Source: Tubiluchus corallicola
Taxonomy: Eukaryota > Priapulida > Priapulimorpha > Priapulimorphida > Tubiluchidae
Reading direction: 5' to 3'
Assembly (NCBI GenBank): GCA_030141605.1
Contig: JAQGDQ010000841.1
Coordinates: 12,501-76,500 of the forward strand
DNA length: 64,000 bases
Made by a program: the position numbers and the translations under genes. This document shows, one piece after another, positions 25,550-36,609 of the stretch (positions within the stretch are counted from its first letter, which is position 1; the number at the start of each line of letters is the position of its first letter). The notes under the pieces were generated by a model. That model did not search any database, had not been told where the DNA came from, and saw only the letters and a program-made list of their open reading frames with translations.

Positions 25550-26049
25550 GATGTATATTAACACGTAAACATAGTTCTGTAGCATTTTTTCTAAATAATG
25601 AATTTCCATTTAAATACAGTTTTGTAACTCAACCTTGAGTGTTATAACTTATATTTGCCCTTTCAACAGGTCTGTAACGTTTGTAGTTCCATACAAGTCT
25701 GGAACAAGTCTTAGAATTGGTTTGTGAACTAAACGTTTACATAAGGCCACTCGATGCCACATTTTAATCAAATCTTGTCTGTTTTTTATTGTTGGTTTGT
25801 GAATTTTTAAAACGGGAAGTACGAGCGACTGAAGAAAATGATTAAACGTTCAAAGTACTGAGAATACATAACGATATTTACTTTAAAAACAGATAATCTT
25901 ATAAAGGTATCTTTATAGTAACCATAAAACATATTTGTGGCAGTTTCAATCCTGTTACAAAGTATCATAGGTTTCTCCCTTGAGCTATAAAACAAACTTT
26001 CGATAAAAAATTACTACTTAATACCATATTTTCATGCTAACCAGTTTTC
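25550..26049. other. Upstream region of the doublecortin-like kinase
   Basis: AT-rich. No promoter element can be assigned. Probably promoter or 5' UTR intron, given the splice acceptor-like sequence at its right end. Confidence 0.4.
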
Positions 26050-26060
26050 GTTTTTCAGGT
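26050..26060 (+). other. Candidate splice acceptor before the kinase start codon
   Basis: TTTTCGTTTTTCAG lies about 57 bp upstream of the ATG. It would join the coding exon to an unseen 5' UTR exon, or serve as a spliced-leader acceptor if the organism trans-splices. Inference from sequence only. Confidence 0.5.
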
Positions 26061-26115
26061 GTGCTGTCTAATGCATCACTGTTAACTGTCTTGGACAACG
26101 GTCAAGAGACCCACC

Positions 26116-28233
26116 ATGAGCACTGAGAACGGGCTTGCAGACAATCATTTCTCCGGGTCGCACCACCGGGTTGCGTCAGCACCGTCGGCACGGAATGGCA
26201 GATCTTCTCCTACGTACAGTGCACACAGTTACATGATTCGTACCAGTTTGTGGAAACTCAGTGCGGAAAAACGTGCGAAAAAAGTGCGGTTTTATCGCAA
26301 CGGAGACAGATACTTTAAAGGAGTGATTTACGCTGTTTCGTGCGAGAAATTCCGAACGTTTGATTCATTGCTGGCAGATCTGAATCGGACACTGTGCGAC
26401 AAGGTGAATCTACCGCACGGCGTGCGACATATATTCTCTTTACAGGGTCACAAAATCCACTCGCTAGACGAGTTAGAGGACGGCGGGTCGTACGTGTGTG
26501 CTTCCGACAATCGGTTCAAACGGGAGAATTATTCCGTTAGTTCTAACCCGACCTGGCATGCGTCGGTGAAGAATCGGTCAAGTCCTAACTTGCTAGAGCT
26601 AAGCTGTGCCCGACCGCAAGAGGAAGAGTTTGCAGCGCGAGATTTCATCAAACCCAAATTAGTCACAGTCATAAGAAACGGTGTAAAACCGCGGAAAGCC
26701 GTTCGAATACTTCTCAACAAAAAGACTGCCCACTCATTCGAACAAGTATTAAGCGACATTACCAATGCCATCAAACTGGACACCGGACCGGTCAAGAAGA
26801 TTTTCAGTTTGGATGGCCGTCAGATTACCACACTTCGAGGCTTTTTCGAAGACGACGATATTTTTATCGCTTACGGACCGGAAAAGTATTGCCATGATGA
26901 TTTTGACATCTCTGAAGACGAACTCAGAGTTTCCAGAACTCCTTCTAGAAGTAAATGTCTTGGAGGAAGTGGAAGAGTTACTCCAAAGTCTCCTCACGGT
27001 CTGAGGAAGTCAGCAAAGGATTCCCCGATCACACCAACTAGCAGTAGTAGCCATGTCAGTGGTGAACTGTCCGATGTCGAGAGACGGTCGGTCGGATGTA
27101 AGTCACCTGGCTCCGGACGAAAGCAGCGACCAAGAAGTCTGGCCAAACCGCTCGAAAATTGCCGACTGACCGCGGTTGCCAATGGAAACGGAAAGTGCAA
27201 CCTCCCGCCTTTCATCTTGGAAAAGTTTTCCGTGGGCAAATTGGTGGGCGACGGCAACTTTGCCGTTGTGCGCCAGTGCGTGGAGATGTCGACGCAGAAG
27301 GAGTACGCCCTGAAAATCATCGACAAGACGAAGGTCCGGGGAAAAGCCCAGATGATCAACAACGAAGTGAAGATCTTGAGGAAAGTTAAACATCCGAACA
27401 TTGTGCAACTTATCGAAGAATACAGCACTCCGGTCGAGCTGTACCTAGTCATGGAGCTGGTGAAGGGAGGAGATCTCTTCGACCACATCGCGTCTTCCAC
27501 TAAATACACGGAACGAGACGCCAGCGGGATGGTGTTCAACCTGCTGAGCGCCGTCAACTACCTGCATTCCATGAACATTGTTCATCGGGACATTAAACCC
27601 GAGAATCTTCTCGTGTGTGAACACGAGGACGGGAGCAAGTCGCTGAAACTTGGAGATTTTGGTTTATCGATGGAAGTAACGAAGCCCATATTCACCGTAT
27701 GCGGCACTCCCACCTACGTCGCTCCGGAAATATTAAAGGAAACCGGCTACGGCTTGCCGGTGGATATCTGGGCGGTGGGAGTGATCACCTACATTCTTCT
27801 GTGTGGCTTCCCGCCTTTCGTCAGCATCGCCAACAGCCAAGACGAGCTTTTCGACAAGATCATTGGCGGCGCATTTGAGTTCACGTCGCCCTTCTGGGAC
27901 GAGATTTCCGATTCTGCCAAGGAGCTGATTGCCGGCATGCTCCAAGTGGACCCGGAGACCCGCTGGACTGCCGAGCAGTGTCTCTTCCATCCGTGGGTGC
28001 ACGGCGACACGGCACGAGATGACGACATGCACATCACCGTCGCCAGGAAACTGACGTTGTACTTTGACATGGCCGGCAAGCATAATCATACGCCGACAAC
28101 GGCAGGATTAGCGGTTTTAGCTCACACGGCTCTGGACAAGGACATGGATCAGTGGCACGGTCACCACCGATCTCCGGAAGCTGGAGACGCTTTCCAAGTA
28201 AACTGTGACAAGCTTTTGCAAAACGAAATATGA
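26116..28233 (+). CDS. Doublecortin-like kinase (DCLK), intronless coding region
   Basis: Microtubule-associated Ser/Thr kinase of 705 residues. Order: basic Ser-rich N-terminus; first doublecortin domain at about residues 54-140; second at about 181-265; Ser/Pro-rich linker 270-370; CaMK-type kinase domain 371-627; C-terminal tail. Catalytic features are intact: glycine loop Gly-Asp-Gly-Asn-Phe-Ala (from 378), Lys400 in Ala-Leu-Lys, the His-Arg-Asp loop near 491, Asp-Phe-Gly near 514 and Ala-Pro-Glu near 536. The tail keeps Thr-Ala-Leu-Asp-Lys, as in animal DCLK1/2. The family binds and stabilises microtubules through the tandem DCX domains. The start sits in ACCACCATGA, a good context. The coding region has no intron, unlike vertebrate DCLK genes, which have many. 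It is clearly richer in GC than its surroundings and shows no disablement. Confidence 0.96.
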   Translation: MSTENGLADNHFSGSHHRVASAPSARNGRSSPTYSAHSYMIRTSLWKLSAEKRAKKVRFYRNGDRYFKGVIYAVSCEKFRTFDSLLADLNRTLCDKVNLPHGVRHIFSLQGHKIHSLDELEDGGSYVCASDNRFKRENYSVSSNPTWHASVKNRSSPNLLELSCARPQEEEFAARDFIKPKLVTVIRNGVKPRKAVRILLNKKTAHSFEQVLSDITNAIKLDTGPVKKIFSLDGRQITTLRGFFEDDDIFIAYGPEKYCHDDFDISEDELRVSRTPSRSKCLGGSGRVTPKSPHGLRKSAKDSPITPTSSSSHVSGELSDVERRSVGCKSPGSGRKQRPRSLAKPLENCRLTAVANGNGKCNLPPFILEKFSVGKLVGDGNFAVVRQCVEMSTQKEYALKIIDKTKVRGKAQMINNEVKILRKVKHPNIVQLIEEYSTPVELYLVMELVKGGDLFDHIASSTKYTERDASGMVFNLLSAVNYLHSMNIVHRDIKPENLLVCEHEDGSKSLKLGDFGLSMEVTKPIFTVCGTPTYVAPEILKETGYGLPVDIWAVGVITYILLCGFPPFVSIANSQDELFDKIIGGAFEFTSPFWDEISDSAKELIAGMLQVDPETRWTAEQCLFHPWVHGDTARDDDMHITVARKLTLYFDMAGKHNHTPTTAGLAVLAHTALDKDMDQWHGHHRSPEAGDAFQVNCDKLLQNEI

Positions 28234-28485
28234 GCATAACCGGGTTAATTGTTTAGTTTAGTTAAGTAATATAATTATTTAATTATTTGAGTGATGCAAT
28301 CGGTATTAGCTAATACATACTCGAGTAGTTTTTCACTGTCGTTCAGCTGACAGATCATTGAGAGTTACGAGTTTCTTAGTTCAAATCTTTCCGGTGCAGA
28401 AGTTTCTGCTTTTTTTCGTTTTTGCAATTTATAATTCTTTCTTGAACACATGAGCAAAAAATCAAAATACTTCTTTTTTAGTATT

Positions 28486-28491
28486 AATAAA
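28486..28491 (+). terminator. Candidate poly(A) signal of the DCLK gene
   Basis: AATAAA about 250 bp after the stop codon. No A-rich tract is seen directly after the stop, so there is no visible fossil poly(A) tail of a recent retrocopy. Confidence 0.4.
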
Positions 28492-28652
28492 TATAATTGT
28501 GCAATAGGCGAATAAGATAATCTTTTTGTGAGTGGCGTAGTAGTAATAATTTCTGTGTTTTGTCGTTCAGTATGGAGAGACTGACCAGTTAAAGCAATTT
28601 TTAATTGGACACAGGAGGTTTTTGTTGTACGATGTTTTTTATTTAACTCCCA

Positions 28653-30060
28653 CGAACATTTAAAAGGGAAAAAAATTGGGAATTTTACAGCAAATCCCAA
28701 AAAACTTTCCATACAAGGTTATGGTACTTTGCATTATGCTTACCTATTTGAAAAAGTTGTGCGATTGGAAAAGAAAATTCTTCACAATTTAAAATATTCA
28801 CCGCCCCCCCCCCCCCGCCCCCGGTAAAACAGCAGTCTATCACCATCCCAGTGTTCACCACTGATTCACCATCCCAGTGTTCACCACTGATTCACCATCC
28901 CAGTGTTCACCACCGATTCACCATCCCAGTGTTCACCACTGATTCACCATCCCAGTGTTCACCACTGATTCACCATCCCAGTGTTCACCACTGATTCACC
29001 ATCCCAGTGTTCACCACTGATTCACCATCCCAGTGTTCACCACTGATTCACCATCCCAGTGTTCACCACCGATTCACCATCCCAGTGTTCACCACCGATT
29101 CACCATCCCAGTGTTCACCACCGATTCACCATCCCAGTGTTCACCACCGATTCACCATCCCAGTGTTCACCACCGATTCACCATCCCAGTGTTCACCACT
29201 GATTCACCATCCCAGTGTTCACCACTGATTCACCATCCCAGTGTTCACCACTGATTCACCATCCCAGTGTTCACCACTGATTCACCATCCCAGTGTTCAC
29301 CACTGATTCACCATCCCAGTGTTCACCACTGATTCACCATCCCAGTGTTCACCACTGATTCACCATCCCAGTGTTCACCACTGATTCACCATCCCAGTGT
29401 TCACCACCGATTCACCATCCCAGTGTTCACCACCGATTCACCATCCCAGTGTTCACCACTGATTCACCATCCCAGTGTTCACCACCGATTCACCATCCCA
29501 GTGTTCACCACTGATTCACCATCCCAGTGTTCACCACTGATTCACCAAAAACGTATCTTTAAACTTATTGACACGATACGGTAATTTAAAATTTTACTTA
29601 ACTAGCGAAGATAGTGCTACGAATGCTCTGATGATGTTTCCGAACTTTACACAATGTTATCTAGACTTGTTTCAAATGACTTACCGATAAAATGACTGCG
29701 CCTAACAGACATCGTGGGAGTTTAAATTTAAAAGTTTTTTACAGTGTTACTCCTAACACTAGCTCTATATGTAATAACACAGCATGTAAGTGCTCGTTGG
29801 TTTTGAGACGAATTTTTTAAGCTTTGTTTATGAAAAGTGTTATCTTGTCCTTTAAACTTTTTTTGACAGATATTGCATTTACGAGTGGCTGTCGTTGTCA
29901 AAGATCTCAGCATTAGGAATAGGTTGTGAGTTTTGTGGTAGATTATGGCCTTATTAAAAGCTCTTAGAACTGCTGTATTGCAAGTTGGAAATGAGTGTCT
30001 TGTCTTCCTCTTCTTCATGTGCCGTACCACGTGCACATGGTCAGATATTTGGAAAATTTC
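28653..30060 (+). mobile_element. TTAA-type dispersed element, copy with internal array
   Basis: The left part (TTTAAAAGGGAAAAAAATT, then AACTTTCCATACAAGGTTAT) matches the element starting at 42943. After the 26-bp array, AAAACGTATCTTTAAACTTA, CTACGAATGCTCTGATGATG and CGTGGGAGTTTAAATTTA match 46014-46195. The sequence is decayed, and the minus-strand frame at 29728-30036 is not conserved in the other copies. Confidence 0.65.
28840..29546. repeat. 26-bp minisatellite, about 27 units
   Basis: The unit is TTCACCATCCCAGTGTTCAC plus CACTGA or CACCGA. Preceded by a C-rich tract at 28803-28821. Period-driven frames at 29007-29254 and 29345-29584 are artefacts. It lies inside a dispersed element whose relatives at about 43350 and 45985 carry a single, diverged version of the unit. 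Confidence 0.97.
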
Positions 30061-30064
30061 GGCG

Positions 30065-30285
30065 GTCCATTTCTAGCTTATTTCATTCTTGCAATTAATA
30101 CATCCAAGGGGGGGGGCGAAGAGATATACCCCTACTATCACAGTCATTGCTTAAAATTATCGTGCCCCCGTACCCTCATATGGTATAGTGGTGGTGGGGT
30201 CAGACGAGTGCAGCGAGCCTCTACAGCTAGTGGGTGGGTTTGGAGCGCTGTAACTACACATTACATTGATTATTGATCACAATAA

Positions 30286-30320
<35 letters not shown>

Positions 30321-30655
30321 GATATATAGAAAAATATACTGATATATGGAGATCTTGAATTAAAAATAAGATATAAACGATAACACACTGCTTTTGAATA
30401 CCGGAGTATTGAATGATCCATAAAAAGACAGTGTGACCTGCCATCATCTAACTGATTTAAATGAAAAGAACTCTATGATACAATTAATGGTAGAATGCTG
30501 AACGGTTTTTCCTGGGTAAAGGCTGGAGATGATTGTAGTTCTCCCGAGTTCTCGTGAGCAAAAATCATAAAAGTCACAGCATGAAAATACGGAGATAGAA
30601 AGAGACAAGGAGTAGAAGAAAGAAAAAACTTTTCAGATAAAAGTATACCGATATG
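30065..30655. other. Spacer with (AT)n
   Basis: Contains an (AT)n run at about 30284-30320. No gene recognised; the 93-codon frame at 29995-30276 has no similarity. Confidence 0.45.
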
Positions 30656-30659
30656 ACCT

Positions 30660-31068
30660 AGGACTGCATGGTTTTGCCACTGTTGAACTGATACGACCGA
30701 AGACTGCGCGGTGTTGCCACTGTTGAACTGATACGACCGAAGACTGCGCGGTGTTGCCACTGTTGAACTGATATGACCGAAGACTGCGCGGTGTTGCCAC
30801 TGTTGAACTGATATGACCGAAGACTGCGTGGTGTTGCCACTGTTGAACTGATACGACCGAAGACTGCAACATGACCGAAGACTGCGTGGTGTTGCCACTG
30901 TTGAACTGATATGACCGAAGACTGCGTGGTGTTGCCACTGTTGAACTGATATGACCGAAGACTGCGTGGTGTTGCCACTGTTGAACTGATATGACCGAAG
31001 ACTGCGTGGTGTTGCCACTGTTGAACTGATATGACCGAAGACTGCGTGGTGTTGCCACTGTTGAAGAT
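30660..31068. repeat. 40-bp minisatellite, about 10 units
   Basis: The unit contains GTGTTGCCACTGTTGAACTG and ATATGACCGAAGACTGCGTG. One unit near 30865 is truncated. Minus-strand frames of 158-181 codons (30473-31134) are repeat artefacts: three units make 120 bp, so all frames remain open. Confidence 0.96.
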
Positions 31069-31069
31069 G

Positions 31070-31645
31070 TTGATCCTTCTCTTTGTATCGGCAGCTGCGA
31101 TTCGTCCCAAACTGTCACTATTTGTAGTGACCACTTGACCCCCGGGCCCGGCCTCTTACGCCAGAGTGATAGTAGCTAATGTCAGGCAATTTACCCCACT
31201 ACTGAGTGAGACAGAGAACAGAAAAATCCGAGTCCTGACACAACATGGGGAATTAATTGCATGTAGAGGTTCCAATTTCCAAACCCCCTCACCCTATGTT
31301 AGAAGACCTTATTCATGGGTGGTCAAGTGACCTGCATGCCCCCCCCCCCCCAAGCGGACGCCCATGGATGTACCATATAATGTTACCGCGTTTTTCTCTG
31401 TCGAGGTTGGCCTATTTTAAGAACAGATCTCACCGTTCTCGCGAAATAAAGATTTGCTCAAATCCACTTGTAGTCAAACTACTTAGAGTGGGCACTTTTT
31501 TAAATTCTGTAAAGCAGTTGTGCTCGAAGCTGTAGTGCATCATGGTCATTAGCCCACATTATTGTAATAATGCTTGTACATTGCTTTGAGTGTGAATTGC
31601 AGGTGCTCGGCTAGATTGAGTGCCTGCAGCAGTTTTCATGGTTAA
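31070..31645. other. Spacer, no gene recognised
   Basis: Contains a short C-run near 31341. No exon recognised. Confidence 0.4.
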
Positions 31646-31649
31646 AAAC

Positions 31650-34025
31650 TCAGCAAGTTAACAGTTTAGTGTAGCAACGTGTGCGGTGCGCGCAAGGGTC
31701 AGTTTTTGCTCCCCCGGGGGTGTAGACTGTAACAGTTTTGTAATTTTCTAGGTGTACTCAGTATAACAACGTGTGCGGTGTTGTTTAGTGTGGAACACGC
31801 AAGGGTCAGTTTTTGCTCCCCGGGGGTGTAGACTGTAACAGTTTTGTAATTTTCTAGGTGTACTCAGTATAACAACGTGTGCGGTGTTGTTTAGTGTGGA
31901 ACACGCAAGGGTCAGTTTTTGCTCCCCCGGGGGTGTAGACTGTAACAGTTTTGTAATTTTCTAGGTGTACTCAGTATAACAACGTGTGCGGTGTTGTTTA
32001 GTGTGGAACACGCAAGGGTCAGTTTTTGCTCCCCGGGGGTGTAGACTGTAACAGTTTGTAATTTTCTAGGTGTACTCAGTATAACAACGTGTGCGGTGTT
32101 GTTTAGTGTGGAACACGCAAGGGTCAGTTTTTGCTCCCCGGGGGTGTAGACTGTAACAGTTTTGTAATTTTCTAGGTGTACTCAGTATAACAACGTGTGC
32201 GGTGTTGTTTAGTGTGGAACACGCAAGGGTCAGTTTTTGCTCCCCGGGGGTGTAGACTGTAACAGTTTTGTAATTTTCTAGGTGTACTCAGTATAACAAC
32301 GTGTGCGGTGTTGTTTAGTGTGGAACACGCAAGGGTCAGTTTTTGCTCCCCCGGAGATGTAGACTGTTACAGTTTTGTAATTTTCTAGCTGTACTGAGTA
32401 TAGCAACGTGTGTGCGGTGTTGTTTAGTGTGGAACACGCAAGGGTCAGTTTTTGCTCCCCCGGAGGTGTAGACTGTTACAGTTTGTAATTTTCTAGCTGT
32501 ACTCAGTATAGCAACGTGTACGGTGTTGTTTAGTGTGGAACACGCAAGGGTCAGTTTTTGCTCCCCCGGAGGTGTAGACTGTTACAGTTTTGTAATTTTC
32601 TAGCTGTACTCAGTATAACAACGTGTGTGCGGTGTTGTTTAGTGTGGAACACGCAAGGGTCAGTTTTTTCTCCCCTGGGGGTGTAGACTGTTACAGTTTT
32701 GTAATTTTCTAGCTGTACTCAGTATAGCAATGTGTGCGATGTTGTTTAGTGTGGAACACGCAAGGGTCAGTTTTTGCTCCCGGGGGGGGGGGGTGTAGAC
32801 TGTTACAGTTTTGTAATTTTCTAGCTGTACTCAGTATAGCAACGTGTGTACGGTGTTGTTTAGTGTGGAACACGCAAGAGTCAGTTTTTGCTCCCCCGGG
32901 GGTGTAGACTGTTACAGTTTTGTAATTTTCTAGGTGTACTCAGTATAGTAACGTGTGTGATGTTGTTTAGTGTGGAACACGCAAGGGTCAGTTTTTGCTC
33001 CCCCGGGGGTGTAGACTGTTACAGTTTTGTAATTTTCTAGCTGTACTCAGTATAACAACGTGTGTGCGGTGTTGTTTAGTGTGGAACACGCAAGGGTCAG
33101 TTTTTTCTCCCCCGGGGGTGTAGACTGTTACAGTTTAGTAATTTTCTAGCTGTACTGAGTATAGCAATGTGTGCGATGTTGTTTAGTGAGGAGCACGCAA
33201 GGGTCAGTTTTTGCTCCCCCGGGGGTGTAGACTGTTACAGTTTTGTAATTTTCTAGCTGTACTCAGTATAACAACGTGTGTGCGGTGTTGTTTAGTGTGG
33301 AACACGCAAGGGTCAGTTTTTGCTCCCCCTGGGGGGTGTAGACTGTTACAGTTTTGTAATTTTCTAGCTGTACTCAGTATAGCAATGTGTGCGATGTTGT
33401 TTAGTGTGGAACACGCAAGGGTCAATTTTTGCTCCCCGGGGGTGTAGACTGTTATGGTTTTGTAATTTTCTAGCTGTACTCAGTATAACAACGTGTGTGC
33501 GGTGTTGTTTAGTGTGGAACACGCAAGGGTCAGTTTTTGCTCCCCGGGGGTATAGACTGTTACAGTTTAGTAATTTTCTAGCTGTACTCAGTATAACAAC
33601 GTGTGTGCGGTGTTGTTTAGTGTGGAACACGCAAGGGTCAGTTTTTGCTCCCCGGGGGGGGGGGGTGTAGACTGTTACAGTTTTGTAATTTTCTAGCTGT
33701 ACTCAGTATAGCAATGTGTGCGATGTTGTTTAGTGTGGAACACGCAAGGGTCAATTTTTGCTCCCCGGGGTTGTAGACTGTTATGGTTTTGTAATTTTCT
33801 AGCTGTACTCAGTATAACAACGTGTGTGCGGTGTTGTTTAGTGTGGAACACGCAAGGGTCAGTTTTTGCTCCCCGGGGGTGTAGACTGTAACAGTTTTGT
33901 AATTTTCTAGCTGTACTCAGTATAACAACGTGTGCGGTGTTGTTTAGTGTGGAACACGCAAGGGTCAGTTTTTGCTCCCCGGGGGTGTAGACTGTTATGG
34001 TTTTGTAATTTTCTAGCTGTACTTT
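31650..34025. repeat. ~110-bp minisatellite, about 21 units
   Basis: The unit has GTGTAGACTGTAACAGTTTT, AATTTTCTAGCTGTACTCAG, GTGTGCGGTGTTGTTTAGTG and GGAACACGCAAGGGTCAGTT, ending in a C/G run (TGCTCCCCGGGG) of variable length. The left units read CTAGGTG and the right ones CTAGCTG, so two sub-families expanded separately. Frames at 33204-33670 are artefacts. Confidence 0.96.
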
Positions 34026-34049
34026 AGTAGCAAGGCTTGTATTGGATGT

Positions 34050-34107
34050 TAAAAAGAGAAAGAGATTGGATGTTAAAAAGAGAAAGAGATTGGATGTTAA
34101 AAAGATT
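34050..34107. repeat. 24-bp repeat, about 2.5 units
   Basis: GATTGGATGTTAAAAAGAGA is repeated in tandem directly after the larger array. Confidence 0.85.
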
Positions 34108-34333
34108 CAGCACATTCTTGCCAAAATTGTGCTTCCAACAAATTTCATATGGTTCATAACAAAAAACATATTAATAACATAAATTTTGATAACTTATTAT
34201 TTATTTGTTAATAGTAAATAAATAATGTAGTCAATTACGATATAAAAATCTGTGACTTTTCTATTTATCTGTGTTTTATCGCAGGAGTAATAAGCGTTTT
34301 GACAGTTTGGTGGTGCACACGCTCAGTTTCTGC

Positions 34334-34614
34334 AGGTCAAAGGTTAAGTGTGCCACACCAATGCATATTAACTGCAACCACCGTGTGACATATGGGTATA
34401 GCAAAGCTGTCTGCTGCATCAGTTGAGTAACTTCGGTTGTTTATGTGGATTTTACTTAATTATGCATTTATTGGCAGGATCTTGCTTGAGAACAAGAAAA
34501 AATGAACTAGGTAAGATTCTAGCTGTCAAAACTGTTAGTGTCACAATAGCATGGGCTGTGAGGCGTTGTCAAGTGTACAGAAATGCATTGTCTGGTACAC
34601 TTGACCTTTGACCT
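34334..34614. mobile_element. MITE with DR1-like terminal inverted repeats, copy 1
   Basis: The left end AGGTCAAAGGTTAAGTGTGC is the inverted match of the right end GTACACTTGACCTTTGACCT. The inside is about 75 percent similar by eye to 36146-36454, including GGATCTTGCTTG and GAACAAGAAAAAATGAACTA. It encodes nothing. The ends spell the nuclear-receptor DR1 motif AGGTCAnAGGTCA. Confidence 0.78.
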
Positions 34615-34944
34615 TTCAACGATCATCGTCAATTGTGTATCTGTGAAAAGGCTTATTGGCACGGACAGATCATTCATTCTAATGGACGTGAAATTTCTCA
34701 TTTTCCTAAAAGCGCTATCATCGTAACCCCTTGGTGATTATAATTGACGGTCGATGATGTACGATCAAAACTGCAGCGTTTGGTCTGGCGCCTGAATTAA
34801 TCATTCATTTACATGCAAAAACTGCAAGCTTATCCATTAACAAACTTGTTTTCAGCAATGTAACTAATGTACATTGTGTTTTTCAATTTTTAGATCGAAC
34901 TTAAAACCTGTAGTTGTTGCTCAGTTTTTCTTGTAGCATTGTTT

Positions 34945-35235
34945 GTACATTGTTACTGCATTGTTACTATATTGTTAGTACATTGTTACTACATTGTTAG
35001 TACATTGTTACTGCATTGTTACTATATTGTTAGTACATTGTTACTACATTGTTAGTACATTGTTACTACATTATTAGTACATTGTTACTACATTGTTAGT
35101 ACAATGTTAGTACGTTGTTACTACATTGTTAGTACATTGTTACTACATTATTAGTACATTGTTACTACATTATTAGTACATTGTCACTATATTGCTACTA
35201 CATTGTTACTACATTGTTAGTACATTGTTAGTAAG
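34945..35235. repeat. 11/22-bp minisatellite
   Basis: TACATTGTTACTACATTGTT and TACATTGTTAG alternate, about 26 eleven-base units. Confidence 0.92.
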
Positions 35236-35303
35236 TAAAGACTTTATTAGTTAAAACATCAGAATGATTGTGAACATGAGCATCTGCCTATTATGAGGTT
35301 CCA

Positions 35304-35857
35304 TTAAAGGAAAAGACAAGTCATTCAGTTTGTCGGGTTTCTTTTACTGTTATCAGTTAAAGTTAGGAAAATATAACAATGAAATTTGCAAAAAATTGTC
35401 CGTAAAGCATAAATTTAAAATATACTTTCCTATGGATAGAAATTTTCAGTTCGCCACCATTCAATTGAAAATCATGACGTAACTGGGAGACTTCGTGAGT
35501 TTTCGTAAGCGCATCGTTGCTTTCCGTAAGCACGAGCTGCTTAAACTAATTCAAACTTCTGCAGCTTACCTAACGTTCATGCAAAAATATTACAAAATCA
35601 GCTGTCTAATTTTTTGTAAAAACTTATTATACTTTTGATGAAGACTGCCAATGCGCCACTTTCTTCAAGACGAATGACGTCATTGGAAGAAGAACGGGCA
35701 TTGAAAATGGAAGCTCTCAAGCATGAAGTGATCGCGAATTTAAAGTGATTTTGCTAATTACACGAGGCGGTTATTGTAGTTTTATTACTAAATCGTAACA
35801 TTTCTCACGAACACTGAAATAAGCCTAACATCCAAGAAGGCTTGACTTTTCCTTTAA
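35304..35857 (+). mobile_element. TTAA-flanked non-autonomous element (~550 bp)
   Basis: The left end reads TTAA followed by AGGAAAAGACAAGTC; the right end reads GACTTTTCCT followed by TTAA. Matching ends and a TTAA target are the hallmark of piggyBac or Kolobok-type transposons. No transposase frame is present. Its 3' half recurs in inverse orientation near 10665-10890. Confidence 0.75.
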
Positions 35858-36145
35858 AACACGATCAGATCTGATAAGCAAAAATTGTCATTGGCAAAGT
35901 ATTCTTGTAAACTTAACGTGATATTTGTAATAATTACTCTTTGTTTTCCTGCATTGTTGTTCGTTGTTGTGAATGCTTGTTTACTTTTCTGCTTCATTGA
36001 GCTTCAGATCTTGTAGTTTAATTTACCGGAAAATGGAAGTCAAATTTCTCTGAACTTTTCGAAAAAGCTGTAAAATGTAAAACAAGTTTCGATCTTGTTT
36101 ACAATCATTATATATATATATGTTTCGTTGTGTGCACGTTGCTGT

Positions 36146-36454
36146 AGGTCAAAGGGTAAGTGTGCCACAGCATCGCGTCTTAATTACAACTATCATGTGC
36201 TGTGTGTACTTAAAACAAAGCCGTCTGCCGCACCAGTTCAGGAACGTCAGTTTTTTTCGCGTGGTCTTTACTTAATAATGCATTAGTCTGTGCCTAGAGT
36301 GATTTGCTAGCAGGATCTTGCTTGGGAACAAGAAAAAATGAACTAGGTAAGGTTCTAGGTAGCTGTTAAAACTGTTACTGTTACAATAGCAAGGGCTGCG
36401 AGGCATTGTCAAGTGTACACAAATGTGTTGTCTGGTACACTTAACCTTTGACCT
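36146..36454. mobile_element. MITE with DR1-like terminal inverted repeats, copy 2
   Basis: Left end AGGTCAAAGGGTAAGTGTGC, right end GTACACTTAACCTTTGACCT. It is about 28 bp longer than copy 1 because of an insertion near 36287-36310. The two copies lie 1.5 kb apart in the same orientation. Confidence 0.76.
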
Positions 36455-36534
36455 CTTCACGCTCATCATCAATCGCTGGAACTGTGTAAAGGCTTATTGC
36501 AGGTGCATGAATTACCATTGTTATATATTATTAC

Positions 36535-36565
36535 ACACATACACACACACACAGATATATGTGTG

Positions 36566-36597
<32 letters not shown>

Positions 36598-36608
36598 TGC
36601 GTGTGTGA
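36535..36608. repeat. (CA)n/(GT)n/(GC-GT)n microsatellite
   Basis: ACACAC run, a short ATAT, then GTGT and GCGTGCGT runs. The CA and GT halves are complementary and could form a hairpin. Confidence 0.9.
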
Positions 36609-36609
36609 G

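Noticed and set aside
26994-27557. 187-codon minus-strand frame within the kinase gene
   Set aside because: Shadow of the doublecortin-like kinase coding strand; only the plus-strand frame carries recognisable domains.
28850-29546. CRISPR-like regular repeat array
   Set aside because: Direct tandem units with no spacers, in animal DNA; this is a minisatellite. The same applies to every other array in the window.
30473-31134. Three overlapping minus-strand frames of 158-181 codons
   Set aside because: All three frames read the same 40-bp repeat; three units are 120 bp, so stops are absent by arithmetic.
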